This document shows, piece by piece, positions 6,717 through 14,357 of a DNA stretch of 23,290 nt. This stretch comes from an uncultured Spirochaetales bacterium (GTDB lineage Bacteria > Spirochaetota > Spirochaetia > Treponematales > Treponemataceae), in assembly GCA_946061495.1 (NCBI GenBank), contig CAMGSV010000012.1, forward strand, positions 1 to 23,290. Direction: 5' to 3'. Position 1 is the first letter of the stretch, and every line of letters starts with the position of its first letter. The position numbers and the translations under genes were made by a program. A model generated the notes under the pieces. That model saw only the letters and a program-made list of their open reading frames with translations. It had not been told where the DNA came from and did not search any database.

Positions 6717-8585
6717 GTGGGATATATAAAGAAAAAGTTTTTGGGCCTGGTGTTTGCCCTGTTTGTTCTGGCAATTTCCTTTGTCCTCCTCTCCATTGTG
6801 GCCTTTTATCGGGTGCTCCAGCAGAAGGAGACGGTGCTGCAGGAAGGCACCTTGTACGACCTGTCTCAGTTCACCAGCAACTACATGGATGTGAAGCTGG
6901 AGGGGTATCTCAATACCCTCCATGGACTTTCTGACCTGATGCTGCTGCGGAATGTGGAGTGGCCGGTTATCCGGGAGCGGCTGAATGCGGTGGCAAAGAG
7001 CCAGCAGTTTCAGCACATCGGCCTTTCCTCCCTGGATGGGGTGGTCTGGGCTACTGACGGCAAGGATGACTTTACCATTGACATTAGCGGCAGGGACTAC
7101 TGGAAGGACCTGCTGGCAGGAAAGTCCATCATTACCGACGCCCAGGATTCCCTGGTGTCCGCCAACCAAATCTTCGTGGTGGCTGTTCCCATGGTGAATC
7201 GTGACGGTGGGGTAGTGGGGGTTATCCACGGCGCCGTTTCCCTGAACGAGTTCCAGGGCTACGAGGCCGGACGGGTAGACATGGGAAACTACCTGGTGTT
7301 TGTGGTGGACAGGACTGGTGCCTTTATCCTCCGGGATGCAAAGCACACCGAGTCTTGGGACTGTTCCACCATTTTCCAGGAGCTGGCGCAGGAGGATAGT
7401 CGTGGGAATGCTGAGCTCATTCGCTCCAATCTCCAGGCGGGAACTGCCCTCCAGACCGAGGCTCGGATTCTGGGCAAAGACTTCATTCTGTGCTTTTCAC
7501 CATTGACCATCAACGACTGGTACACCGTGGTGCTGATGCCCAAGGATGAGATCAGCAAGCATATTTCATCCCTGCTGGATACTAACATCAACATTCTGAT
7601 GGTTTGTGTCATTGTTCCATTACTGCTTTTGTGTGTGCTGTTTATTTTCTTTATGAAAAAGGAAATAAATGTGGAGCGAAACAAAGAGTTCCAGCTGCGG
7701 GAAAAGCTCTTTTCCGATATCGAGGGATTTATCCAGATAGACCTCAACGAGGACCGAGTCATATACTGTTCCCAGTCCCTGGACTTGCCGGAGGGAACCA
7801 TGCCCTTCTCCCACTTGATGGAGATCTACGTGAACCAGCGGATAGACCAAGAGGCCCAGGGAAAGATGGCCCGCATCTTTGCAGTGGACAACCTTTTCGA
7901 GATTTTTTCCAAGGGTATTGCCCGTGTGTCACAGGAGTATCGGGCCATGGACAAGCGGGAAAAGTTGCGGTGGTTCCAAAGCGACATCCACATGGAAAAT
8001 GACTTTGAGACTGGCCACGTGATTGTCTACCTCATCATCAGAAACATCGATGAGAAGAAGCGGCTGGAGAATGCCCTGAAGGTGAAGGCTGAGCGTGATG
8101 CCCTGACTGGGCTCTACAACAGAAGCACCGCCACAGATCTTATCAATGTATTCCTCCATCTCCATACCCACGACCCCAAGGTGACCCACGCCTTTGTGAT
8201 TTTGGATCTGGACAACTTCAAGGTGTTGAACGACACCTTGCTGCATAAGACGGGAGACAAGGCCCTGCAGGATGTGGCTCAGATTCTCACCACCTTCTTC
8301 CGCAAGGAGGACGTGGTGTGCCGCCTCGGTGGGGATGAGTTCGTGGTGTTTCTGAAGAATATCAGCTGTGCAAATGTGGAGTCAAAGCTTTCTATTCTAA
8401 TGGAAAAGCTGCGGCTCACCTACACTCAGGAGGACAAGTCGGTGACCATCTCTGCTTCGGCAGGATTTGCCGTGGCACCAGCCAGTGGGGCTACCTTCCA
8501 AGAGCTTTATACGGCTGCTGATCAGGCGCTGTATCAGGCAAAGCATGGTGGTAAGTCTACCTTCCGTCAGTTCCACACCTCCTGA
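6717..8585 (+). CDS. membrane diguanylate cyclase (dCache-PAS-GGDEF)
   Basis: 622 residues from a GTG at 6717, chosen because it has a purine-rich ribosome-binding site (AGGAAGG, 6704-6710) and starts just before the first membrane helix; an upstream GTG at 6663 adds 18 residues without a ribosome-binding site. Order: membrane helix (about 5-30), extracytoplasmic double-Cache-like sensor (about 35-280), second helix (about 295-317, VCVIVPLLLLCVLFIFFM), PAS-like domain (about 330-455, ending IIRNIDEKKR), GGDEF domain (about 465-618). The active site GGDEF at 538-542 is intact. An inhibitory I-site RKED at 529-532 has the canonical five-residue spacing, so product feedback is expected. It should make c-di-GMP from GTP in response to a periplasmic small molecule. 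It is flanked by the asnS hairpin and the C13-containing intergenic region. A phosphodiesterase lies at 13092. Confidence 0.93.
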   Translation: MGYIKKKFLGLVFALFVLAISFVLLSIVAFYRVLQQKETVLQEGTLYDLSQFTSNYMDVKLEGYLNTLHGLSDLMLLRNVEWPVIRERLNAVAKSQQFQHIGLSSLDGVVWATDGKDDFTIDISGRDYWKDLLAGKSIITDAQDSLVSANQIFVVAVPMVNRDGGVVGVIHGAVSLNEFQGYEAGRVDMGNYLVFVVDRTGAFILRDAKHTESWDCSTIFQELAQEDSRGNAELIRSNLQAGTALQTEARILGKDFILCFSPLTINDWYTVVLMPKDEISKHISSLLDTNINILMVCVIVPLLLLCVLFIFFMKKEINVERNKEFQLREKLFSDIEGFIQIDLNEDRVIYCSQSLDLPEGTMPFSHLMEIYVNQRIDQEAQGKMARIFAVDNLFEIFSKGIARVSQEYRAMDKREKLRWFQSDIHMENDFETGHVIVYLIIRNIDEKKRLENALKVKAERDALTGLYNRSTATDLINVFLHLHTHDPKVTHAFVILDLDNFKVLNDTLLHKTGDKALQDVAQILTTFFRKEDVVCRLGGDEFVVFLKNISCANVESKLSILMEKLRLTYTQEDKSVTISASAGFAVAPASGATFQELYTAADQALYQAKHGGKSTFRQFHTS

Positions 8586-8610
8586 GTTTAGGGGAGACTT
8601 TCACTGAATA

Positions 8611-8623
8611 CCCCCCCCCCCCC
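8611..8623. repeat. homopolymeric C13 tract (G13 on the minus strand)
   Basis: Thirteen consecutive C residues lie 25 nt after the diguanylate cyclase stop and 118 nt before the start of the next gene, an outer-membrane protein. Such tracts slip during replication. In Treponema pallidum poly-G tracts near outer-membrane protein promoters are established phase-variation elements. Here the tract lies about 100 nt upstream of the predicted transcription start, so an effect on transcription is less direct. Confidence 0.75.
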
Positions 8624-8633
8624 ATAGCATGTT

Positions 8634-8668
8634 CCGATAGCCAAAGGTAGATTCTTTTGTGGCATCGG
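8634..8668. other. imperfect hairpin in the 8586-8741 intergenic region
   Basis: CCGAT (8634-8638) pairs with ATCGG (8664-8668) and GCC (8640-8642) with GGC (8661-8663), with weaker pairing inside. The flanking C tract can also pair with GGGGG (8672-8676), giving a long structure enclosing this hairpin. It could act as a weak terminator or a structured leader. No strong T tract follows. Confidence 0.35.
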
Positions 8669-8686
8669 GGCGGGGGTGTTTCCTGC

Positions 8687-8715
8687 TGAAAAATAGATTG
8701 TTATTGTAATATAAT
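8687..8715 (+). promoter_or_regulatory. promoter of the FadL/PorV-like gene
   Basis: A perfect TATAAT at 8710-8715 with a weak -35 candidate TGAAAA (8687-8692) at 17 bp. A very strong ribosome-binding site GGGGAGGG lies just before the ATG at 8742. Confidence 0.5.
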
Positions 8716-8741
8716 ATGCCGATTCTATTAGGGGAGGGATT

Positions 8742-9761
8742 ATGAGTAAACGCTTTGTTGCAGCGCAGATTGTGCTGCTTTCCGTTTTATCCTTTGTATC
8801 TGCCTTGGATTTTCCCACTGGGGGAGATTATATTTTCAGACTGACTAATCCAGAGCTGCTTTCAGGGGCCGGTTCTTCAGCCGGAGGGGGATTCTATAGT
8901 TCAGGTCCCAGTTCCATTGTGATGAATCCCGCCTTGCCAGCCAATGACCAGCGGGTGATGCTCAATTTGGGATACACGGCGCTGTTCAATACGGGAGATG
9001 ATGCCAGCTTTGGCTCTGGTGCCCAGCTTGCCCTGTTGATTCCCAGCCGTTGGGGGGTGTTCTCTACCACCATCGATGGTATCTTTTGCGATGTGGGAAA
9101 GCTTGAGCCGGGTAATCTGGTGCATTGGCGGGGCGGATTCTCCAAAGATGTGACGGAGCGGTTGTATGCAGGAATCGATTTGAATTTCGGAATGCAGTGG
9201 GGGGCCCGTACAGACTGGATGATTGGGTTTGACTTGGGGTTTGTGTACCATTGGGGAACCCTGGGCTTCTTGAAGGATACCCGCATTGCCGGTGTGCTGA
9301 GCGGCTTGGGCAAGCCGTACCAGCTGGGAATGCCCAGTGTTGTCACCCCGAAGGCTGGTATTGCCGCCACCCTCTTTTCTGTGGCCAAGGACAATGTGGC
9401 AGGTGGATTTTCTGCCGACCTATCCTTTCCCATGTTCACGAATATGGTTGTTGATCTTGGATTGCAGTTGCGGATTGCAAAGATTATTACGGTGAAGTCC
9501 GGCTGGCAGCTGAATGTTTGGGAGGCTGCCCACAAGGATTTGAACCTCCTGCCGTCCGTTGGGGTGACGGTGCGCTTTGGCATCAATACAAAGAAGAACC
9601 AGTTCATGATAGACAAGGGGTGGCAGCAGAGTGAGATAACTACCAGCGGGGCTTGGCAGAATGTTTACGAGGGGGTTCACGCTGCCTCTGCCGGTGCAGC
9701 CATCAATCTTGGCCTGCGGGATAAGGAAGCCCCGGTAATCAAAATATGGAACGAGGAGTAG
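8742..9761 (+). CDS. FadL/PorV-like outer-membrane protein (UPF0164-like)
   Basis: 339 residues with a signal peptide (about 1-21, ending FVSA). The mature N-terminus has the FadL/PorV/PorQ-type signature: glycine-rich GAGSSAGGGFYSSGPSSIVM followed directly by NPALPAND, which corresponds to the NPAxLA box. The remainder alternates short beta strands with glycine and aromatic residues, as in a 14-strand barrel. Family members transport hydrophobic compounds or serve as shuttle/anchor proteins; Treponema carries several UPF0164 paralogues. The exact subfamily is not certain. It ends 2 nt before the next gene's ATG, and that gene's ribosome-binding site lies inside this gene's end, so the two are translationally coupled. 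Confidence 0.8.
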   Translation: MSKRFVAAQIVLLSVLSFVSALDFPTGGDYIFRLTNPELLSGAGSSAGGGFYSSGPSSIVMNPALPANDQRVMLNLGYTALFNTGDDASFGSGAQLALLIPSRWGVFSTTIDGIFCDVGKLEPGNLVHWRGGFSKDVTERLYAGIDLNFGMQWGARTDWMIGFDLGFVYHWGTLGFLKDTRIAGVLSGLGKPYQLGMPSVVTPKAGIAATLFSVAKDNVAGGFSADLSFPMFTNMVVDLGLQLRIAKIITVKSGWQLNVWEAAHKDLNLLPSVGVTVRFGINTKKNQFMIDKGWQQSEITTSGAWQNVYEGVHAASAGAAINLGLRDKEAPVIKIWNEE

Positions 9762-9763
9762 TG

Positions 9764-12700
9764 ATGAGACGAGGAATTGTACTTTTTACGTTGGGCTGCC
9801 TACTGGCTGGAGTTGGTCTGCCGGCTTTTGCTCAGAAGGAGACCCTCTATATTTCTCCCAATAGTGATGGCGTGCAGGATCAGCTGGAGGTTCCACTGTC
9901 CATCACGGACAAGCGGTACATCACTGAATGGCAGTTCATCATTACCGACGAGGCGGGTGCCGTCGTGCGAACCATTGGCAACAAGGTGAGCCTGCCGGAA
10001 AAGATCACCTTCAAGAATTTTCTGACTCGTTTCTTCAGTGCAAAGTCAGGGGTTGCCGTTCCTGACTCCGTTACCTGGGATGGAACCCTTGATTCTGGTG
10101 AGATTGCTCCTGACGGAACCTATTTCTACTATCTGACTGCAAAGGATGACAATGACAACCAGAGTGCCACAGAAAAACTGTCAGTGGTGGTGGACAATAC
10201 GCCGCCCACCATCCATCTGGCCCAGCCGGTTTCTGATGACGACAAGATTTTTGGAGAAGGTCGCAAGACGGAGTTCAATGTTCAGCAGTTTGGCTCCCAG
10301 GAGGAATTGTGGACAGGAACCTTTGCGGACGCAGCTGGCACTGTAGTGCGAAAAATTGAGTGGAGGTCTGGTGCTCCTGCTGCATTCTCCTGGGATGGTC
10401 GTAATGACAACGGTGTGCCGGTGGATGATGGGGTATACAACTATAGCATCACCTCCACCGACCGGGCAGGCAACACCTCCATGGTAGCCCAAATCCCCAA
10501 CATCATCTATTCTGCAGAAAAACCAGGAACCAATATTCTTATCAATGGTAGCCGTTACTTCTCGCCGAATGGGGATACGGTACAGGATACCATGCTCTTT
10601 GATGTAACGATTCCTGTGGGCAGTGGGAGAACAGCTGGTGGAAATCGTCTGGTTCACTGGAGAATAGACATTACAAACGCCTCTGGAATCATTGTCCGAA
10701 CCTTTGAGGGAGGAGATGTGCCACCCGTTGTCCTTTTGTACGATGGAATGGACCAGAACGGACAGGTGTTGCCAGATGGCTCCTATCAGGCTGTGGTGAC
10801 TGCCCGGTATTCCAACGGCTACGAGACCATGCCCTTGCGTTCTCCTTACTTTGTGTTGGATACAGTGGCGCCTTCTGCAACGGTTCGTGTAGATTCAACC
10901 ATATTCTCTCCCGATGGCGATGGACGGCTGGATACCTTGGGGATTCATCAGGAAGCAACGCTGGAAAAGGAATGGCTTGGAGAGATTCTTGATTCCCGGG
11001 GAAGGGTAGTGCGTACCTATAATTTTGGAGGTAAGCCCTCCTCCTCTTTCCTGTGGGAAGGTTTGGATGGTCAGGGCAGACTCTGTGATGATGGTTCCTA
11101 TACCTATCGTCTTTCCTCTGTGGACCAGGCGGGTAATGGGGGGCAGGTGGTTTCCCGTCCCTTTGAGCTGAATACGGGTACAACGGAGGTTATCCTCACG
11201 GTCCAGCCTCCCGCCTTCTCTCCCAATGGAGATGGGGTGCAGGATGCGGTGGCCCTGACTCCTGTGGTGAAATCCGAGAGCGGAGTTGCCTCCTACAAGC
11301 TGCAGATTAAGGATGCTGCTGGAACTGCCGTCAAGACAATTTCCAGCACAGGTTCTCTGCCGGCCCGCTTCACCTGGAACGGACTGGCAGACGATGGGAC
11401 CCGCTGTGTCGATGGTTCATACACTGCCACCCTAGAGACGGTCTCCAAGAATGGTTCCATGGCCACTACCGTGAGCCAGCCTTTCGTGATGGACACCGTG
11501 GCTCCCGAGGTTGCTGTTTCCGTGCCCTACACCCTCTTTTCTCCCGATGGAGATGGAGCAAAGGACGTGATTCCCTTTACCATCAACTCCAGTCAGGAGG
11601 AGAAGTGGACCGCTCGGATTGAAAGCCAGCGTGGTTCCTTGGTACAGGAAATCATGTGGGAGGGTGCTGCCCAGTCCTTTGATTGGGATGGAACAAATAG
11701 TTCTGGAAACCTGGTGGAGGATGGCACCTACAAGCTCACCATTTCTTCTCAGGATGCTGCCGGCAACAGAGGGACAGCGACCATCTCCAACGTGCAGGTG
11801 GATACTCGCCGCGGAAAGGTGTACTTGACTGCGGACCAGTCTGTCATCTCACCCAATGGGGACGGCTTCTTGGACCAGCAGAAGTTCACCATCAGAATGA
11901 CCTTGACAGAGGGTATTGAGAGTTGGCAGTTTGATATAAAGAACCAGACGGATGGCGTGGTGCGGTCTTGGAATCAGGATGATTCGACCAATGTTCCTGC
12001 CACCGTCACCTGGGACGGCCTTTCTTCTGGCGGTGTTCCTGTGGAGGGAACGTTGACAGGAAATCTGGTGGTTCGCTATGTCAACGGTGCAGTCCTTACT
12101 GCTACCACCGCTCCCTTTATCAGCTCCGTGACACCGCCACAATTGAACGTTCGGACTACACCTGAATATTTTAGCCCCGACAACGACGGAGTGGACGACG
12201 ACTTGTTCATTTCCTTGGAGGCCGTTTCTGCGGTGCCCTTCAAAAGCTGGTCCTTCCAGATTTATGATCCGGAAAATGGCAAGGTGTTCTGGTCTCGTTC
12301 TGGAGCAGGTTCTGTCACTGAGCGGCTGGTTTGGGACGGGCGTGGCAACAATGGCGAACTGGTGCAGTCTGCCACCGACTATCCCTTCATCTTCTCCGTT
12401 GCCGACGAGTTGGGTATGGATTCCGAGGTGGCAGGAATTATTTCAGTTGACGTGCTGGTCATCAGAATTGGTGATGTACTGAAGATGCAGGTACCTTCCA
12501 TCATATTCCGCAGTGACAATGCTGATTTCAAGGGCAAAGATGAGGATCCCAAGAAGGGGCTGGATCAAGCGGTGATTGACAACAACCTGCGGGTGCTCCG
12601 GCGCATTGCCGAGATTCTGAATAAGTTCAGGGACTATACCGTAAGTATTGAGGGTCACGCCAATAACATCAGCGGTACTGAGGCGGAGGAGACATCTACT

Positions 12701-12895
12701 GCCAACGGCAACATTCCTCTGGTTCCCCTGTCCGAGGCACGGGCTGAGACGGTGCGTCGAATGCTGGTAGAGTTCGGAGTGTCTGGAAACCGCCTCACCA
12801 CAGTGGGAGTTGGTGGCCGACAGCCGGTTGTTCCCCGAGAGGATCGGGACAACTGGTGGAAGAACCGCCGGGTTGAATTCATTCTGAATAAATAG
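9764..12895 (+). CDS. large periplasmic/surface Ig-repeat protein with C-terminal OmpA-like domain
   Basis: 1043 residues from ATG 9764 (AGGAG at 9754-9758); an in-frame ATG at 9746 lacks a ribosome-binding site and overlaps the previous gene. A signal peptide (about 1-23, ending AFA) precedes about eight FlgD-type Ig-like repeats of roughly 105 residues. Most begin with an SPxGDGxxD motif (residues about 31, 267, 382, 486, 593, 696, 804) and each has a W(D/N)G...DGxY segment. The acidic SPNGDG loops resemble calcium-binding turns. From about 905 an OmpA-like domain follows (VSIEGHAN, PLSEARAETVRRML, ending NRRVEFILNK). I read it as an elongated protein tethered to peptidoglycan by its C-terminus, with the Ig stalk possibly contacting the partner barrel encoded just upstream. 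In the OmpA domain the usual Asp of the GHTD motif is Asn, and an insertion of about 11 residues precedes PLSEARA. Confidence 0.87.
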   Translation: MRRGIVLFTLGCLLAGVGLPAFAQKETLYISPNSDGVQDQLEVPLSITDKRYITEWQFIITDEAGAVVRTIGNKVSLPEKITFKNFLTRFFSAKSGVAVPDSVTWDGTLDSGEIAPDGTYFYYLTAKDDNDNQSATEKLSVVVDNTPPTIHLAQPVSDDDKIFGEGRKTEFNVQQFGSQEELWTGTFADAAGTVVRKIEWRSGAPAAFSWDGRNDNGVPVDDGVYNYSITSTDRAGNTSMVAQIPNIIYSAEKPGTNILINGSRYFSPNGDTVQDTMLFDVTIPVGSGRTAGGNRLVHWRIDITNASGIIVRTFEGGDVPPVVLLYDGMDQNGQVLPDGSYQAVVTARYSNGYETMPLRSPYFVLDTVAPSATVRVDSTIFSPDGDGRLDTLGIHQEATLEKEWLGEILDSRGRVVRTYNFGGKPSSSFLWEGLDGQGRLCDDGSYTYRLSSVDQAGNGGQVVSRPFELNTGTTEVILTVQPPAFSPNGDGVQDAVALTPVVKSESGVASYKLQIKDAAGTAVKTISSTGSLPARFTWNGLADDGTRCVDGSYTATLETVSKNGSMATTVSQPFVMDTVAPEVAVSVPYTLFSPDGDGAKDVIPFTINSSQEEKWTARIESQRGSLVQEIMWEGAAQSFDWDGTNSSGNLVEDGTYKLTISSQDAAGNRGTATISNVQVDTRRGKVYLTADQSVISPNGDGFLDQQKFTIRMTLTEGIESWQFDIKNQTDGVVRSWNQDDSTNVPATVTWDGLSSGGVPVEGTLTGNLVVRYVNGAVLTATTAPFISSVTPPQLNVRTTPEYFSPDNDGVDDDLFISLEAVSAVPFKSWSFQIYDPENGKVFWSRSGAGSVTERLVWDGRGNNGELVQSATDYPFIFSVADELGMDSEVAGIISVDVLVIRIGDVLKMQVPSIIFRSDNADFKGKDEDPKKGLDQAVIDNNLRVLRRIAEILNKFRDYTVSIEGHANNISGTEAEETSTANGNIPLVPLSEARAETVRRMLVEFGVSGNRLTTVGVGGRQPVVPREDRDNWWKNRRVEFILNK

Positions 12896-12902
12896 CTTGT
12901 TG

Positions 12903-12955
12903 GAGGATGTTTCTATGGAAGGTTTGAAAAGCTTCCCATAGAGACATCCTCTTTT
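12903..12955 (+). terminator. terminator after the Ig-repeat/OmpA-like gene
   Basis: GAGGATGTTTCTATGG (12903-12918) pairs with CCATAGAGACATCCTC (12936-12951) over 16 bp with one G-U pair, followed by a TTTT run (12952-12955). It lies 7 nt after the stop codon. Confidence 0.9.
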
Positions 12956-13035
12956 CATACAGATTCAAAATAAATTTACGTTGAGGTTTTTCTAAAAAAA
13001 TGTCGATTGAATAAATAGATGTGTTGAAGAAGATT

Positions 13036-13065
13036 TTGACATACGATGAGAGATTTATCTAAAAA
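13036..13065 (+). promoter_or_regulatory. possible promoter of the EAL/aroA-family unit
   Basis: A perfect TTGACA (13036-13041) is followed at 18 bp by TAAAAA (13060-13065), a poor -10. A ribosome-binding site (CGGAG, 13085-13089) precedes the ATG at 13092. The -35 is convincing; the -10 is not. Confidence 0.35.
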
Positions 13066-13091
13066 CTAATTGAAGGAAAGCTATCGGAGCT

Positions 13092-14348
13092 ATGGAGCAG
13101 TCAATAAAAAAAATGTTGCTTTCCAGTGTTCTGGAAGACATAGAGATTCGCCCATTTTTTCAACCTATTATTTCTCTTGAGACGGGGAAGGTCTTTGCGT
13201 ATGAGGCCCTCATCCGTGGGTGGATAGCTGATACAAAGGAACCTGTTTCTCCTACCGAGCTCTTTGATTTGACTGATTCCCTCCAACTGACAAAGGATTT
13301 TGATCAGCTTTGTCAACAGCTGGCTTTGGAAGCCTTCAAGGAATTTGACAACAACTGTGGGTCCCTCCTTTTTATGAACATCCACACTAATTGCATTTAC
13401 AAGGAGTCGGTGGATGAGGGCCTCCTGCCAAGTCTGACGGAACGGATGGGGGTTCATCCCAGTAGCATAGGGTTGGAATTCATTGAGTCAAAGGCCCACT
13501 CCTCCAATGAGCTCATATATTTCGTACGTCAGCAGCGTGAAAGCGGATTCCTCATTGTGGTGGATGATTTTGGCAGCGAGCATTCCAACATAGAGCGTTT
13601 GATTCTGATTCATCCTGATATCATCAAGATTGATCGGAACATCATTCACGGCATTGACAGCGATCCCTACCGTCAGTCCATCCTGAAGTCCATTGTGAGC
13701 TTGTCGGAGATGACGGGCTCTGTCTGTCTGGCAGAAGGAGTGGAGACAGAGGATGAACTGCTCACCTGTGCCCTTTTGGGGGTGAATCTCCTGCAGGGAT
13801 TTGTCATCGGTCGGCCAGAGTCTGACTTGGAGAAGATAGAGAAGTCGGCCTTAAAGAAGATTAAAAGCTACCAAAAACAGTTGAGGAAGCAGGTGGTGCA
13901 TCGTCTGAAGGAGACAAGCTATCTCACCAGCGATGTGAATGCCGTTGCAGACTGGTTGGTTCGGCAGATTGGCTGCCAACCCATTGAGTCTATGGAGACA
14001 CTCTTTGAGGAATTCCTTATTGTGAATTCAGAGATAGAGTCCATCTTTGTTCTTGATGAGCATGGAATTCAGATAACCAACATGGTGGTGGCTTCCCACA
14101 TCAAGGCCAAGCCCCATTCCTATATCTTTCAGGTGGCAGAAAAGGGGTGCGACCATAGCCTGCGGCCCTATTTCACCTGCTTCAAGGCATTCAAGATCAA
14201 TCGCTTCTTTACAGACAAGCATCTTTCATCCGCTTCCGGAAATATGTGCCGCACACTGGCGATACGGTTGAAGTGCAACGAAAAATCCCTTATAGTATGC
14301 ATTGATTTTCTCGAGGAGATAATAAAGACTCCCTTACTTTCTGAATAA
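13092..14348 (+). CDS. c-di-GMP phosphodiesterase, EAL domain with C-terminal sensor-like domain
   Basis: 418 residues, no signal peptide or membrane helix, so cytoplasmic. The EAL domain covers about 10-250 and keeps the residues needed to hydrolyse c-di-GMP to pGpG: Glu38 (EALIRG), Asn96 (FMNIHTN), Glu129 (LEFIE), Asp158-Asp159 (VVDDFG), Lys179 (IIKID), Glu215 (AEGVE) and Gln235 (LLQGF). Loop 6 reads DDFGSEHSN instead of the usual DDFGTGYSS, which could change metal binding or activity. A basic helix (about 250-280) connects to a C-terminal domain (about 290-410) of PAS/Cache-like character, an architecture resembling Bacillus YkuI. It is likely an active phosphodiesterase regulated by a cytoplasmic ligand. 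The next gene starts 9 nt after its stop. Confidence 0.9.
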   Translation: MEQSIKKMLLSSVLEDIEIRPFFQPIISLETGKVFAYEALIRGWIADTKEPVSPTELFDLTDSLQLTKDFDQLCQQLALEAFKEFDNNCGSLLFMNIHTNCIYKESVDEGLLPSLTERMGVHPSSIGLEFIESKAHSSNELIYFVRQQRESGFLIVVDDFGSEHSNIERLILIHPDIIKIDRNIIHGIDSDPYRQSILKSIVSLSEMTGSVCLAEGVETEDELLTCALLGVNLLQGFVIGRPESDLEKIEKSALKKIKSYQKQLRKQVVHRLKETSYLTSDVNAVADWLVRQIGCQPIESMETLFEEFLIVNSEIESIFVLDEHGIQITNMVVASHIKAKPHSYIFQVAEKGCDHSLRPYFTCFKAFKINRFFTDKHLSSASGNMCRTLAIRLKCNEKSLIVCIDFLEEIIKTPLLSE

Positions 14349-14357
14349 GGAAAAACT

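Noticed and set aside
9746..9763. Earlier in-frame ATG for the Ig-repeat/OmpA-like gene
   Set aside because: It would add MERGVV before the signal peptide and lies within the upstream gene; AGGAG at 9754-9758 fits the ATG at 9764.
8742..12895. Full type IX secretion system
   Set aside because: A PorV-like barrel and Ig repeats are present, but there are no PorK/L/M/N, SprA or C-terminal sorting domains in the window.
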